From JBBDJB01 sp040880125 (lineage in GTDB: Bacteria > Planctomycetota > Planctomycetia > Pirellulales > JBBDJB01): DNA of 64,000 nt. Under the pieces are notes generated by a model, which saw nothing but the letters and a program-made list of their open reading frames with translations, did not search any database and was not told where the DNA came from. The first letter of the stretch is position 1. Each line of letters starts with the position of its first letter. Positions 54,331 through 62,364 of the stretch are shown here, one piece after another. Made by a program: the position numbers and the translations under genes. The stretch is from assembly GCA_040880125.1 (NCBI GenBank), contig JBBDJB010000012.1, positions 1 through 64,000 of the forward strand. Reading direction: 5' to 3'.

Positions 54331-55577
54331 CGCGAGCACTCGTTCAACAACCCGCATTGCTGATGCTGTTGCTCGCAGCGGCGCTTGGCGTCACTTCGGT
54401 ATATGCGCAATCACCGCAGGTGATCCCGCTTAGGGGTGTACCGTTTGCCGCCTCCGGGGTTCGCATCGGCGCTGACGGCCAGCTTGCGTTCCTCGTCGAT
54501 GGTCAATCGCGCACAATGCCGGCCGACGAGTTTGTCCGGTGGGGGTTTCCGGCCGAGGCCACACGAGGTCCGCAACTATTCACCCGCGATGGCTCTCTGC
54601 TAGTGGGCGAGGTTGTCTCCTTCGCGGACGACCGGCTGATGGCCCTGCTCGATTTGTTCGGCGAAGCCCGCTTCGAGCGCGATCAGCTTGCGGCGATCGT
54701 GTTTCAGCCGCCAGGCGCCGCCGGCGATCGCGACCGGCTGATGTTCGACTTGCTCGACGGCACACCTGAAGCCGACCGCGTTCTGCTGGTCAACGGCGAT
54801 ACGCTCACCGGAACAATCCGCGAACTGACCGGCGATCGGCTCTCCTTCGAACTGCAGGGCAGCACCGTCGAACTGCCGATCGGCCGTGTGGTGGCAGCGG
54901 CGTTTGGTCAGGCAGACAGTTCAGCGCAATCCGATGCACCGCCTCGGTGGCTGGTCGGGTTCGAGGACGGCACGCTGCTGCGCGTCCGTTCCGTAATGGC
55001 CACTGACGAAGCCTTCGAAGTCGTGCTGCCGGACGGCGATGTGCTTCGTTTCGACGCGCCGCAGTCGCTCACGTTTCTCCAGCGACTCGCCGCATCGTTG
55101 CACTACCTTTCCGATCGCGAGCCGTACAGCTTTCAGCATGACGCGTTTCTCGATCTTGCGTGGCCGCTGCGCGCGGATCGCAATGTGGCCGGAGGCCGGC
55201 TGCGGGCCGGAGGGCATCTCTACGCCAAGGGGCTGGGGGTGCACAGCGCCGCGCGTCTGGTGTATCGGCTCGACCAGCAGCACCGGCGATTTCAGGCAGC
55301 AGTGGCGATCGACGACCACACCGATGGCCGTGGCAGCGTCGTCTTCCGCGTCTTTCTGCTGAAGGGGCAAGAGTGGCAGCCCGCGTGGAACAGTAGGATG
55401 GTGCGCGGCGGCGATCCGCCTGTGCCGGTTTCGGTGGACCTGGCCGACGCTCGCGCGATCGCGCTGGTGGTCGACTTCGCCGACCGCGGCGATCAGTGGG
55501 ACCGCGCCAACTGGTTGGATGCGCGGCTGATCGGCGCGGCTGACGGCAGCAGTGACGCAGCGAAGGAGACGCCCTGA
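54327..55577 (+). CDS. Secreted NPCBM-domain protein
   Basis: 416 residues from the ATG at 54327. Signal peptide (LLMLLLAAALGVTSVYA). The middle has small beta repeats (GSLLVGEVVSFADDRLM, NGDTLTGTIRELTGDRLSF) of LSm-like or SH3-like look. The C-terminal 140 residues match the NPCBM/NEW2 carbohydrate-binding fold: HLYAKGLGVHSAARLVYRLD, FQAAVAIDDHTDGRGSVVFR and WDRANWLDARLI. Last gene of the MoxR cluster by spacing. Carbohydrate or cell-surface binding is suggested by the family. Confidence 0.88.
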   Translation: MTRALVQQPALLMLLLAAALGVTSVYAQSPQVIPLRGVPFAASGVRIGADGQLAFLVDGQSRTMPADEFVRWGFPAEATRGPQLFTRDGSLLVGEVVSFADDRLMALLDLFGEARFERDQLAAIVFQPPGAAGDRDRLMFDLLDGTPEADRVLLVNGDTLTGTIRELTGDRLSFELQGSTVELPIGRVVAAAFGQADSSAQSDAPPRWLVGFEDGTLLRVRSVMATDEAFEVVLPDGDVLRFDAPQSLTFLQRLAASLHYLSDREPYSFQHDAFLDLAWPLRADRNVAGGRLRAGGHLYAKGLGVHSAARLVYRLDQQHRRFQAAVAIDDHTDGRGSVVFRVFLLKGQEWQPAWNSRMVRGGDPPVPVSVDLADARAIALVVDFADRGDQWDRANWLDARLIGAADGSSDAAKETP

Positions 55578-55593
55578 CACCGGGCTAGTTTCG

Positions 55594-55618
55594 TGGCACA
55601 GACATTCCTGTCTGTGCT
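55594..55618 (+). repeat. GGCACAGACATTCC hairpin repeat, copy 4
   Basis: TGGCACAGACATTCCTGTCT then GTGC, 16 bp after the NPCBM gene stop. This is the most perfect of the five copies. Confidence 0.85.
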
Positions 55619-55629
55619 ACGCGTCGTAC

Positions 55630-55663
55630 TCCCTCTCCCTCTGGGAGAGGGCTGGGGAGAGGG
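55630..55663 (+). repeat. CCCTCTCC/GGAGAGGG palindromic repeat, copy 3
   Basis: CTCCCTCTCCCTCTGGGAGA then GGGCTGGGGAGAGGG. It lies just after hairpin copy 4, as also seen at 8130-8260 and 59925-60031. Confidence 0.8.
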
Positions 55664-55780
55664 CCTTCTGCCTTGCGCCAGCCGCACGGCAAATCGATGT
55701 CGAAGAACTGGACGCGGTTGGAGGCGCCACGGCAAATGACGTTGCGAGGTGGGACCGACCAGTACCACGTGAAAGTAGCA

Positions 55781-55820
55781 CTCCCTCTCCCCGACCCGCT
55801 CCCCGCGGGGGAGAGGGAGT
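55781..55820 (+). repeat. CCCTCTCC/GGAGAGGG palindromic repeat, copy 4
   Basis: CTCCCTCTCCCCGACCCGCT followed by CCCCGCGGGGGAGAGGGAGT, a near-complete palindrome between convergent genes (NPCBM gene and apgM). Confidence 0.8.
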
Positions 55821-55862
55821 CGCAACGGCACACCACGCCAGGGCGGTTGGCTCCCACCAGCG

Positions 55863-57068
55863 TCACGCCCCAAACTTCCCCAGCCGGCCGGCGTGCGAAA
55901 GCGCCAGCGGCATCAGATACTTGGCCTCGAACTGCCCCAGGCCGCCGCGCAGGCATTCCGCTTCGCCAAATCGTTCACAGGGGTCGGTGCGGCAAGAGTC
56001 CGCGAGCAAAAGCGTCGGCACCGGGTGCCAACTGTGGCTCTTCAGCTTGCTAGGCGTGCTGTGGTCGCCGGTCACGATCAACACGTCCGGCTGCAGCGCC
56101 CGTACGCTGGGGATGGCCGCGTCGAATTCTTCGGTCTTGCGGACTTTGGAGTCGAAGTCGCCGTCCTCGCCCGTGCTGTCGGTGTACTTGTAGTGGAGGA
56201 AGAAGAAATCGAACCGCTCCCAGTTCTCCTTCATCACCGCCACCTGCTCTACGAGCGTAGTCGCTTCGCCGACGATCTCCATGCCCACCAGCCGCGCCAG
56301 CCCCTTGTACATCGGATAGACCGCGATCGCGGCCGCCTTCAAGCCGTACACTTCCTCGTACGTCGGCAGTTTCGGCTTTTCGGCAAAGCCGCGCATCGTC
56401 AGGCCGTTCGCCTGTGGCTGGTCGGCGAGTAGCTCCTGCGCTTGCCGAATGAACTCGCCCGCGATCTCGGCCGTCCGCTGGCTGCCCGACTCGATGGCCT
56501 TGGGCGCAAGCGGCGGTACACCGGTCGCCTGGGGATCGGTGTCGGCCACCTTGTCCTCGAGCCCTTCTCCGCGAAAGACCACCACGAAGCGATGCTCTTT
56601 AACCGGTTCGACGAAAATCTCCACGCCGTCGACCCGCACGTCTCGCAGCCGCCGCGCCAAGGGGGCGCTCTTCTCGCTGGAGATTCGCCCAGCCCTGCGA
56701 TCGCTGATGTTGCCTTGAGCGTCCAGTGTGCAGAAGTTGCAACGCACCGCGACGTCGTTCTCCTGCAGTTCGAACCCGATGCCGGTCGCCTCCAGCGCGC
56801 CGCGGCCGATGCGGTAGCGAAGCGGATCGTAACCGAACAGCCCCAGGTGACCTGGTCCACTGCCGGGGCTGATGCCGGGCTTGACCGGGATGCTTCCCCC
56901 ACACACACCGTCGGCAGCGCAGACGTCGAGATTCGGCGTGCTGGCGGTCTCCAACTCGGTCAGTCCGCCCGGCCGCTGGGGCAAACCACCAAGTCCGTCG
57001 GCCACCAGCATCACGATCTTGGTGCCGTTGTTCGTTTTCAGCTCACGCGTCAGCTCGTGCATGTCCAT
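55863..57068 (-). CDS. apgM: Cofactor-independent phosphoglycerate mutase, archaeal type
   Basis: Interconverts 2- and 3-phosphoglycerate. 401 residues from the ATG at 57068, with AAGGA upstream. It belongs to the ApgM branch of the alkaline-phosphatase superfamily, not to GpmI: VMLVADGLGGLP at the N-terminus (metal-binding Asp), the catalytic serine in SPGSGPGHLGLFGYDP, RCNFCTLD, and later HYKYTDSTGEDGD and VTGDHSTPSKLKSHSWHPVP with metal-binding Asp and His. Divergent from pgi with 177 bp between starts. Fits with pyk and pgi in the same window as part of glycolysis. Confidence 0.95.
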   Translation of the reverse strand: MDMHELTRELKTNNGTKIVMLVADGLGGLPQRPGGLTELETASTPNLDVCAADGVCGGSIPVKPGISPGSGPGHLGLFGYDPLRYRIGRGALEATGIGFELQENDVAVRCNFCTLDAQGNISDRRAGRISSEKSAPLARRLRDVRVDGVEIFVEPVKEHRFVVVFRGEGLEDKVADTDPQATGVPPLAPKAIESGSQRTAEIAGEFIRQAQELLADQPQANGLTMRGFAEKPKLPTYEEVYGLKAAAIAVYPMYKGLARLVGMEIVGEATTLVEQVAVMKENWERFDFFFLHYKYTDSTGEDGDFDSKVRKTEEFDAAIPSVRALQPDVLIVTGDHSTPSKLKSHSWHPVPTLLLADSCRTDPCERFGEAECLRGGLGQFEAKYLMPLALSHAGRLGKFGA

Positions 57069-57245
57069 CGGCTTTGTCCTTGCGGGGCACAGTTTCGATT
57101 CAGCACCTATGGTGGCAAATTCACCGCCGGTGGCAAGGTCTTCCGCCGCATGGTCCGCCCCTGGTTGCGCTCTGGTGAGCGCGTTACATTCAGTGAGCGA
57201 TGCATACTAACGGATCTTTGGACTTGACCATCAAGCGAGGTCACC

Positions 57246-58652
57246 GTGAATCCGCTGCGATACGACCCGGCCGGGGTATTTCTGCCGGAATTCGACCTGG
57301 TCAACGAGGATCTCGCGCGCCTGTCCGATCCGCTCCGGCAGGCCCGGCAGGAAGTGCTCGGCGACGTCCGCCTCTGGGAGTCCGGCGGCGAGGTTCCGCC
57401 GGAAAAGCAGCCGCTGGACGCCGGATTCCTACGCCTGCCTGAGTCGATCCTGGAGGCCTATCGCCGCGACGGCCAACAGAGCGAACTGGGCCGGATCCTG
57501 GCCGCGGCCCGGCGGCTGGCCGAATCGGTCGATCGGGTGATCGTGCTCGGCATCGGCGGATCCTACATGGGCGCCCGCGCCCTGATGGAGGCTTGCTGCC
57601 ATCCCTATCACAACGAACTGAGCCGTGCCGACCGCGGCGGTCAGCCGCGGATGTACTTCGAAGGCAACAACGTCGACAACGATGCCACCGCCGGTCTGAT
57701 GGACCTTTTGCCTAGTTCGCCGCAACCCCGGCCTGAAGACCGCTGGGGGTTGGTCGTCATCAGCAAGAGCGGCGGAACGCTCGAAACCGCCGTGGCGTTT
57801 CGCCAGTTTCTCGCGCGGCTCCGCGAAGCGTGCGGCGATGCGAACAGCCTTGCTCAAAGCGTCCTGCCGGTGACCGGGCCGTCGGGCAAGCTGTTCGAAC
57901 TGGCCACGGCGCTCGGATGTCCCGACATCTTTACGATCCCCGAGGGCGTGGGCGGCCGCTTCTCGGTACTCTCTCCGGTTGGGCTGCTGCCGGCGGCGCT
58001 GTTGGGTCTGGACGTCGTGAAGCTACTCGAAGGGGCCGCGGCGATGAACGAACACTTCGCCACGGCGGAGCCCGGCGAGAACGTGGTCCTCGACTACACC
58101 GCCGTCTGCCATGCCATGGAAGTGAAGCGCGGCGCGCACATCCGCGTGCTTTCGACCTGGGGCAAGGGGCTCGAAGCCACCGGACTGTGGTACGACCAAC
58201 TGCTGGCCGAGAGCCTCGGTAAGCAGGAACAGGGAGCCACGCCGCTGACCGTGGTCAACACCCGCGACCTGCACTCGCGCGGTCAGCAACATCAAGAAGG
58301 CCGCCGCGACAAGCTGATCACCAACGTCATCGTCGATCAGCCGCGGCGCGAACCGCTGCCAGTTGGCCGCAGCGAACTCGACCAGGACCAGCTCAATGCC
58401 CTGGCCGACAAGACGCTGCCGGAGGTCCTGCAGGCGGCGATCGCCGGCACGAACAAGGCCTATGCCGAGGACAACCGCCCCACGGCCGACCTATATTTGC
58501 CGCGGCTCGACGAGCACGCGCTGGGCCAGCTCTTTCAGATGTTCATGCTGGCCACCGTGGTTGAAGGCCGCCTGATCGGCATCAATCCCTACGGACAGCC
58601 GGGCGTCGAAGCTTACAAGAAGCACATGAACGCGTACCTTCGAGGAAAGTGA
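57246..58652 (+). CDS. pgi: Glucose-6-phosphate isomerase
   Basis: Interconverts glucose-6-phosphate and fructose-6-phosphate. 468 residues from a GTG at 57246 with GAGG five bases upstream. Shorter than the enteric enzyme (about 550), typical of the bacterial short type. Motifs: IVLGIGGSYMGARALMEA, VVISKSGGTLETAVAF (sugar-phosphate loop), FTIPEGVGGRFSVLSPVGLL and the late catalytic region with QHQEGRRDKL. Divergent from apgM; followed by the metallo-beta-lactamase gene after one base. Confidence 0.96.
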   Translation: MNPLRYDPAGVFLPEFDLVNEDLARLSDPLRQARQEVLGDVRLWESGGEVPPEKQPLDAGFLRLPESILEAYRRDGQQSELGRILAAARRLAESVDRVIVLGIGGSYMGARALMEACCHPYHNELSRADRGGQPRMYFEGNNVDNDATAGLMDLLPSSPQPRPEDRWGLVVISKSGGTLETAVAFRQFLARLREACGDANSLAQSVLPVTGPSGKLFELATALGCPDIFTIPEGVGGRFSVLSPVGLLPAALLGLDVVKLLEGAAAMNEHFATAEPGENVVLDYTAVCHAMEVKRGAHIRVLSTWGKGLEATGLWYDQLLAESLGKQEQGATPLTVVNTRDLHSRGQQHQEGRRDKLITNVIVDQPRREPLPVGRSELDQDQLNALADKTLPEVLQAAIAGTNKAYAEDNRPTADLYLPRLDEHALGQLFQMFMLATVVEGRLIGINPYGQPGVEAYKKHMNAYLRGK

Positions 58653-58653
58653 C

Positions 58654-59337
58654 ATGGCTACGCAACTGACCTGGCTCGGACATGGTAGTTGGGCCATTCG
58701 CACCGGGGGCAAGGACGTGCTGCTCGATCCGTTCCTGGATGATTCTCCGACCGCCCCGGTCAAGTCCGGCGACGTGGCCGCCGATTTCATCCTGGTCTCG
58801 CACGGCCACTTCGATCACGTCTCGGACGTGGTGAAGATTGCCCGGCGGACCGGCGCGCAGGTGATCTCGAACTTCGAGATCTGCCAATGGCTCGGTAAGC
58901 AGGAGGTCACCGCCACCACGGCGATGAACATTGGCGGCGCCGTGCAACTGTCGTTCGGACGCGTGAAAAGCACGATCGCCCATCACAGTTCGAGCCTGCC
59001 CGACGGCAGTTACGGCGGGAACCCCGGCGGATTTCTCCTGGCCCTGCAGGACGGCAGCGTCTACTTCGCGTGCGACACGGCGCTGTTTCTCGACATGCGG
59101 CTGATTGGGAGTGCCGGCATCGACCTGGCCGTGCTGCCCATCGGCGATCTGTTCACAATGGGGCCGGAGGATTCGGTGGAAGCCACCAAGCTGATCAATC
59201 CGAAGCGGGTCGCGCCGGCACATTACAACACGTGGCCGCCCATCGAGCAGGACGCCGCCGCCTGGGCGGAGAAGATTCGCAAAGGCACGAAGGCGGAGCC
59301 GGTGGTGCTGGCCCCAGGCGAATCGATCAGCCTGTGA
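58654..59337 (+). CDS. Metal-dependent hydrolase, metallo-beta-lactamase fold (UlaG-like)
   Basis: 227 residues from the ATG at 58654. Contains the H50-x-H52-x-D54-H55 metal motif in SHGHFDHVSD, a second histidine pair in IAHHSSSLPDG, ACDTALFLDMRLIG and the closing HYNTWPPIEQD. The pattern matches the UPF0173/YtkL group of metal-dependent hydrolases; substrate unknown. It is almost certainly co-transcribed with pgi. Confidence 0.95.
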   Translation: MATQLTWLGHGSWAIRTGGKDVLLDPFLDDSPTAPVKSGDVAADFILVSHGHFDHVSDVVKIARRTGAQVISNFEICQWLGKQEVTATTAMNIGGAVQLSFGRVKSTIAHHSSSLPDGSYGGNPGGFLLALQDGSVYFACDTALFLDMRLIGSAGIDLAVLPIGDLFTMGPEDSVEATKLINPKRVAPAHYNTWPPIEQDAAAWAEKIRKGTKAEPVVLAPGESISL

Positions 59338-59346
59338 TGCCTTTTA

Positions 59347-59382
59347 CTCCCTCTCCCTCTGGGAGAGGGCCGGGGAGAGGGC
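59347..59382 (+). repeat. CCCTCTCC/GGAGAGGG palindromic repeat, copy 5
   Basis: CTCCCTCTCCCTCTGGGAGA then GGGCCGGGGAGAGGG, followed by GTAGCTGAACTG and GTTCAGCC, a tail shared with copy 2 in altered form. Confidence 0.8.
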
Positions 59383-59426
59383 GTAGCTGAACTGGTGACA
59401 GTTCAGCCGAACCCTTATCTGAATTC

Positions 59427-59747
59427 TCACGTCTCCTTCTCCTTCTCCCGCACCTGAATCTGATCCCCCTCGACGCGCACCTCGTACGCGCTGACCTTCA
59501 GCCGAGGGTTGTCGCACCAGGTCCCCTCGCGGATGCAGAATCGCCAGGCGTGCCAGGGGCAGGTTACGGTCTTGCCCTCCACGTGACCGGCGCTGAGCGA
59601 GGCGCCCATGTGCGGGCAGAAGTCGTCAATGGCGAAATACTCACCGTCGACGTGAAACACGGCCACCAGCCGCTCGCCCAGCGGAAAGGCCTCGCCCCGT
59701 CCTGCGGCAATCGCTCCGACTTTGGCAACCGTGACAAACTCAGACAT
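59427..59747 (-). CDS. Rieske 2Fe-2S ferredoxin-like protein
   Basis: 106 residues from the ATG at 59747. Ligands C44 and H46 in FCPHMG and C63 and H66 in CPWHAW. It lacks the extra disulfide cysteines of respiratory Rieske proteins, so it belongs to the soluble ferredoxin or NirD-like class, which feeds oxygenases or reductases. No partner gene is near, so the substrate system is unknown. It converges with the hydrolase gene. Confidence 0.93.
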   Translation of the reverse strand: MSEFVTVAKVGAIAAGRGEAFPLGERLVAVFHVDGEYFAIDDFCPHMGASLSAGHVEGKTVTCPWHAWRFCIREGTWCDNPRLKVSAYEVRVEGDQIQVREKEKET

Positions 59748-59924
59748 CAGTTCCTGAACGTGCTAGTGAAAAGCGGAAAACCGCCTGCGGTGGGCGTGCG
59801 GTGCGACTACTTTTACTCTATCGGCCAGCCTCCCCTTGCTCAATCCGCCCGGGCGTTGGGCCGGGTACCAATTGGCGGCAAAAACTGAGATAATAGACGA
59901 GAGGCGCACGCGGACAGTGCTAGG

Positions 59925-59949
59925 TGGCACAGACATTCTTGTCTGTGCT
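59925..59949 (+). repeat. GGCACAGACATTCC hairpin repeat, copy 5
   Basis: TGGCACAGACATTCTTGTCT then GTGC. It is in the 341-bp gap between the ferredoxin gene and the radical SAM gene, followed at 59997 by a CCCTCTCC palindrome. No gene is visible in that gap. Confidence 0.8.
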
Positions 59950-59996
59950 CAAGCCGGCACGGCTGAATCGGTCAACCGTTTCACTTACGCAGTAAA

Positions 59997-60031
59997 CCCT
60001 CTCCCCGGCCCTCTCCCAGAGGGAGAGGGAG
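59997..60031 (+). repeat. CCCTCTCC/GGAGAGGG palindromic repeat, copy 6
   Basis: CCCTCTCCCCGGCCCTCTCC then CAGAGGGAGAGGGAG. It ends a few bases before an in-frame ATG at 60035 of the next gene, which is one reason I prefer the later GTG start. Confidence 0.8.
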
Positions 60032-60088
60032 TAGATGTTCGCGCCGGCAACGTCATTGGCATCCTTCGGGGAAACAGGAAGCTCGCCC

Positions 60089-61900
60089 GTGCTGAATCAG
60101 CCCCTCAAGGACTACCTGACCAGCCACGTGCTGCCGCGCGTGCAAGGCCCCGCCCAATACCTCGGCGGCGAGCGGAACATGATCCGCAAGGACCACCGCG
60201 AGGTCCGCGGCCGCCTGTGCATCGCCTTTCCGGATACGTACACCATCGGCATGAGCCACCACGGGCTGCAGGTGCTCTACACGCTGATGAACGACCGCGA
60301 CGACTGGGCCTGCGAGCGCGCCTTCACGCCCTGGCAGGACATGGAGCAGCAGCTCCGCGCCGCCAATGTGCCGCTCTACAGCCTGGAAACCTTCACGCCG
60401 CTGCACGAGTTCGACGTCCTCGGCTTCACGCTCCAGTATGAGATCTGCACGAGCAACCTGCTCACGATGATCGACCTGGGCGGAATCCCGCTGCACAGCC
60501 GCGACCGCACGATGGACCATCCGCTGGTGATCGCCGGCGGCCCTTGCGCGCAGAACCCCGAGCCGCTCTCCCCGTTCATCGACCTGTTCGTCACCGGCGA
60601 TGGCGAGCCCGCCCTGCCGCGGATCTGCGACCTGTGGCTCGAGCTGAAAGAGGCCTGCCGCGGCGGCGGCCGGCGCGAGCGCGAAGAGGCCCTGGCGCAA
60701 CTGGCCGCAAAGCTCCCGTTCGCCTACGTGCCCCGCTTCTATGAGCCTGAATACCGGGCGGACGGCCGCCTCGCCGCGCTGCATCGCACCCGGCCCGACG
60801 TGCCGGAGACGATCGAGCCGTCGGTCGTGGCCGACCTGGATGCGATCCCGCTGCCGGTCAACCCGGTGGTGCCGTACGTCCAGTGCGTACACGATCGCAT
60901 CGCCATCGAGATCATGCGCGGCTGCCCGTGGCAGTGCCGCTTCTGCCAAAGCACGGTCATCAAGCGCCCGCTACGAATCCGCTCGGTCGACACGATCATC
61001 CAGGCGGCGCTCGATAGCTATCGCAGCACCGGCTTCAACGAACTGTCGATCCTCTCGCTCTCCTCCAGCGACTATCCGCACTTCGAGGAGCTGGTCAACC
61101 GGCTGCGAGACGTCTTCGTCCCGCTGGGCGTGAACATCTCCATCCCCAGCCTGCGGGTGAACGAAGCCCTCAAGAGCGTTGCCCGGCTGATTCCGGTCAC
61201 CAAGCGTTCCGGCCTCACCCTCGCGCCGGAGGTCGCCCGCGACGACATGCGCGAGCAGATTCGCAAGAAGATCAAGAATCAGGACCTGTACGACGGCTGC
61301 CGCGAGGCGTTCCGCAACGGCTTCCAGCACGTCAAGCTGTACTTCATGTGCGGCCTGCCCGGCGAGCGGGCCGTCGACCTGGACGGCATCATCGACATGG
61401 CCGAAACGCTGGCCGGCATCGGCAAGGAAGAGCGCGGCCGCTTCGCCCGGGTGGTAGCCAGCGTGTCGAATTTTGTGCCGAAGGCTCACACGCCTTACCA
61501 ATGGAACGGCATGCAAACCCGCGAGTATTTTCAGTGGGCCCGCCAGTATCTGCACAGCCGCGTGAAGATTCGCAGCGTGCAGGTCAAATGCCACGACGTG
61601 GAAACCAGCCTGCTGGAGGGCGTGGTCAGCCGTGGCGACCGCCGCATCGCGGAGACGGTCGAACTCGCCTGGCGGCGCGGCGCGCGGCTGGACAGTTGGA
61701 CCGAACATCTCAAGCCGGAGCTGTGGGCCAGTGCGCTCGCCGACACCGGCATCGACGTTCAGCGCACGCTGCACGAGCCGTACGCCCTGGATGCCAAACT
61801 TCCCTGGGATCACTTGAACGTCAAGAAGGGCCGCACCTTCTTAGAGAAAGAACAAAACCGCGCCGTGATCCAGCTTCAGGAAATGGCCGATGCCCGCTAG
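60089..61900 (+). CDS. B12-binding-type radical SAM protein (TIGR03960 family)
   Basis: 603 residues from a GTG at 60089 (AGGAAG eight bases upstream). An ATG at 60035 also opens the frame, but its first residues arise from repeat DNA. An N-terminal B12-binding-like domain (about 30-200) includes FPDTYTIGMSHHGLQVLY and VIAGGPCAQNPEPL. The radical SAM core has C279, C283 and C286 in CPWQCRFCQS, and later ISIPSLRVNEAL and LTLAPEVARDDMREQI. The family is often followed by a DUF2344 partner; none is next here. Reaction unknown, possibly RNA modification. Confidence 0.94.
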   Translation: MLNQPLKDYLTSHVLPRVQGPAQYLGGERNMIRKDHREVRGRLCIAFPDTYTIGMSHHGLQVLYTLMNDRDDWACERAFTPWQDMEQQLRAANVPLYSLETFTPLHEFDVLGFTLQYEICTSNLLTMIDLGGIPLHSRDRTMDHPLVIAGGPCAQNPEPLSPFIDLFVTGDGEPALPRICDLWLELKEACRGGGRREREEALAQLAAKLPFAYVPRFYEPEYRADGRLAALHRTRPDVPETIEPSVVADLDAIPLPVNPVVPYVQCVHDRIAIEIMRGCPWQCRFCQSTVIKRPLRIRSVDTIIQAALDSYRSTGFNELSILSLSSSDYPHFEELVNRLRDVFVPLGVNISIPSLRVNEALKSVARLIPVTKRSGLTLAPEVARDDMREQIRKKIKNQDLYDGCREAFRNGFQHVKLYFMCGLPGERAVDLDGIIDMAETLAGIGKEERGRFARVVASVSNFVPKAHTPYQWNGMQTREYFQWARQYLHSRVKIRSVQVKCHDVETSLLEGVVSRGDRRIAETVELAWRRGARLDSWTEHLKPELWASALADTGIDVQRTLHEPYALDAKLPWDHLNVKKGRTFLEKEQNRAVIQLQEMADAR

Positions 61901-62043
61901 TTACCGAAAAAGGGGGCTGGCACCACCGCCCTGCGCGCCCAATTCCCACTTATCTGCTGTCTTGATTGAGCACACCCCCCGCGATACCGTGGAACGATAC
62001 CGTACCCAGCCGTCGTGACCGAACAAGAGCAAGAGTCGGCGCA

Positions 62044-62364
62044 GTGACCAACAACAACGCCTCGATCGGTCTGGCGGACTTCCAGCAGCTCATCCGTGAT
62101 ATGTACATGTCGAAGGACGTTGCCCGCGGCGTCGACGGCACGTTCATGTGGCTTATCGAAGAAGTCGGCGAGCTGGCCGGCGCGCTTCGCAAGGGCTCGC
62201 ACGAGGACCGCCTGGAGGAGTTCGCCGACGTGCTCGCGTGGCTGACGACCATCGCCAACGTGGTCGGCGTCGATTTGAACGAAGCGGTCACCCGCAAGTA
62301 CGGCAGCGGCTGCCCCGGCTGTGGGCGGCTGGTCTGCACCTGCGACGACGCGGAGAAGCCATGA
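62044..62364 (+). CDS. MazG-type nucleotide pyrophosphohydrolase with cysteine tail
   Basis: 106 residues from a GTG at 62044 (MTNNNASIGLADFQQL); an earlier in-frame start at 61966 adds 26 unlikely residues. MazG metal site: E39-E40-x-x-E43 in IEEVGEL, and E59-x-x-D62 in LEEFADVL. Hydrolyses nucleoside triphosphates or similar. An unusual C-terminal C90-P-G-C93 and C98-T-C100 cluster follows the catalytic helices and looks like a small metal site. Overlaps the next gene by ATGA. Confidence 0.9.
   Translation: MTNNNASIGLADFQQLIRDMYMSKDVARGVDGTFMWLIEEVGELAGALRKGSHEDRLEEFADVLAWLTTIANVVGVDLNEAVTRKYGSGCPGCGRLVCTCDDAEKP

Noticed and set aside
59872..59894. Promoter made of TTGGCG and GATAAT
   Set aside because: The spacer is only about 11 bp, too short for a sigma-70 type promoter.
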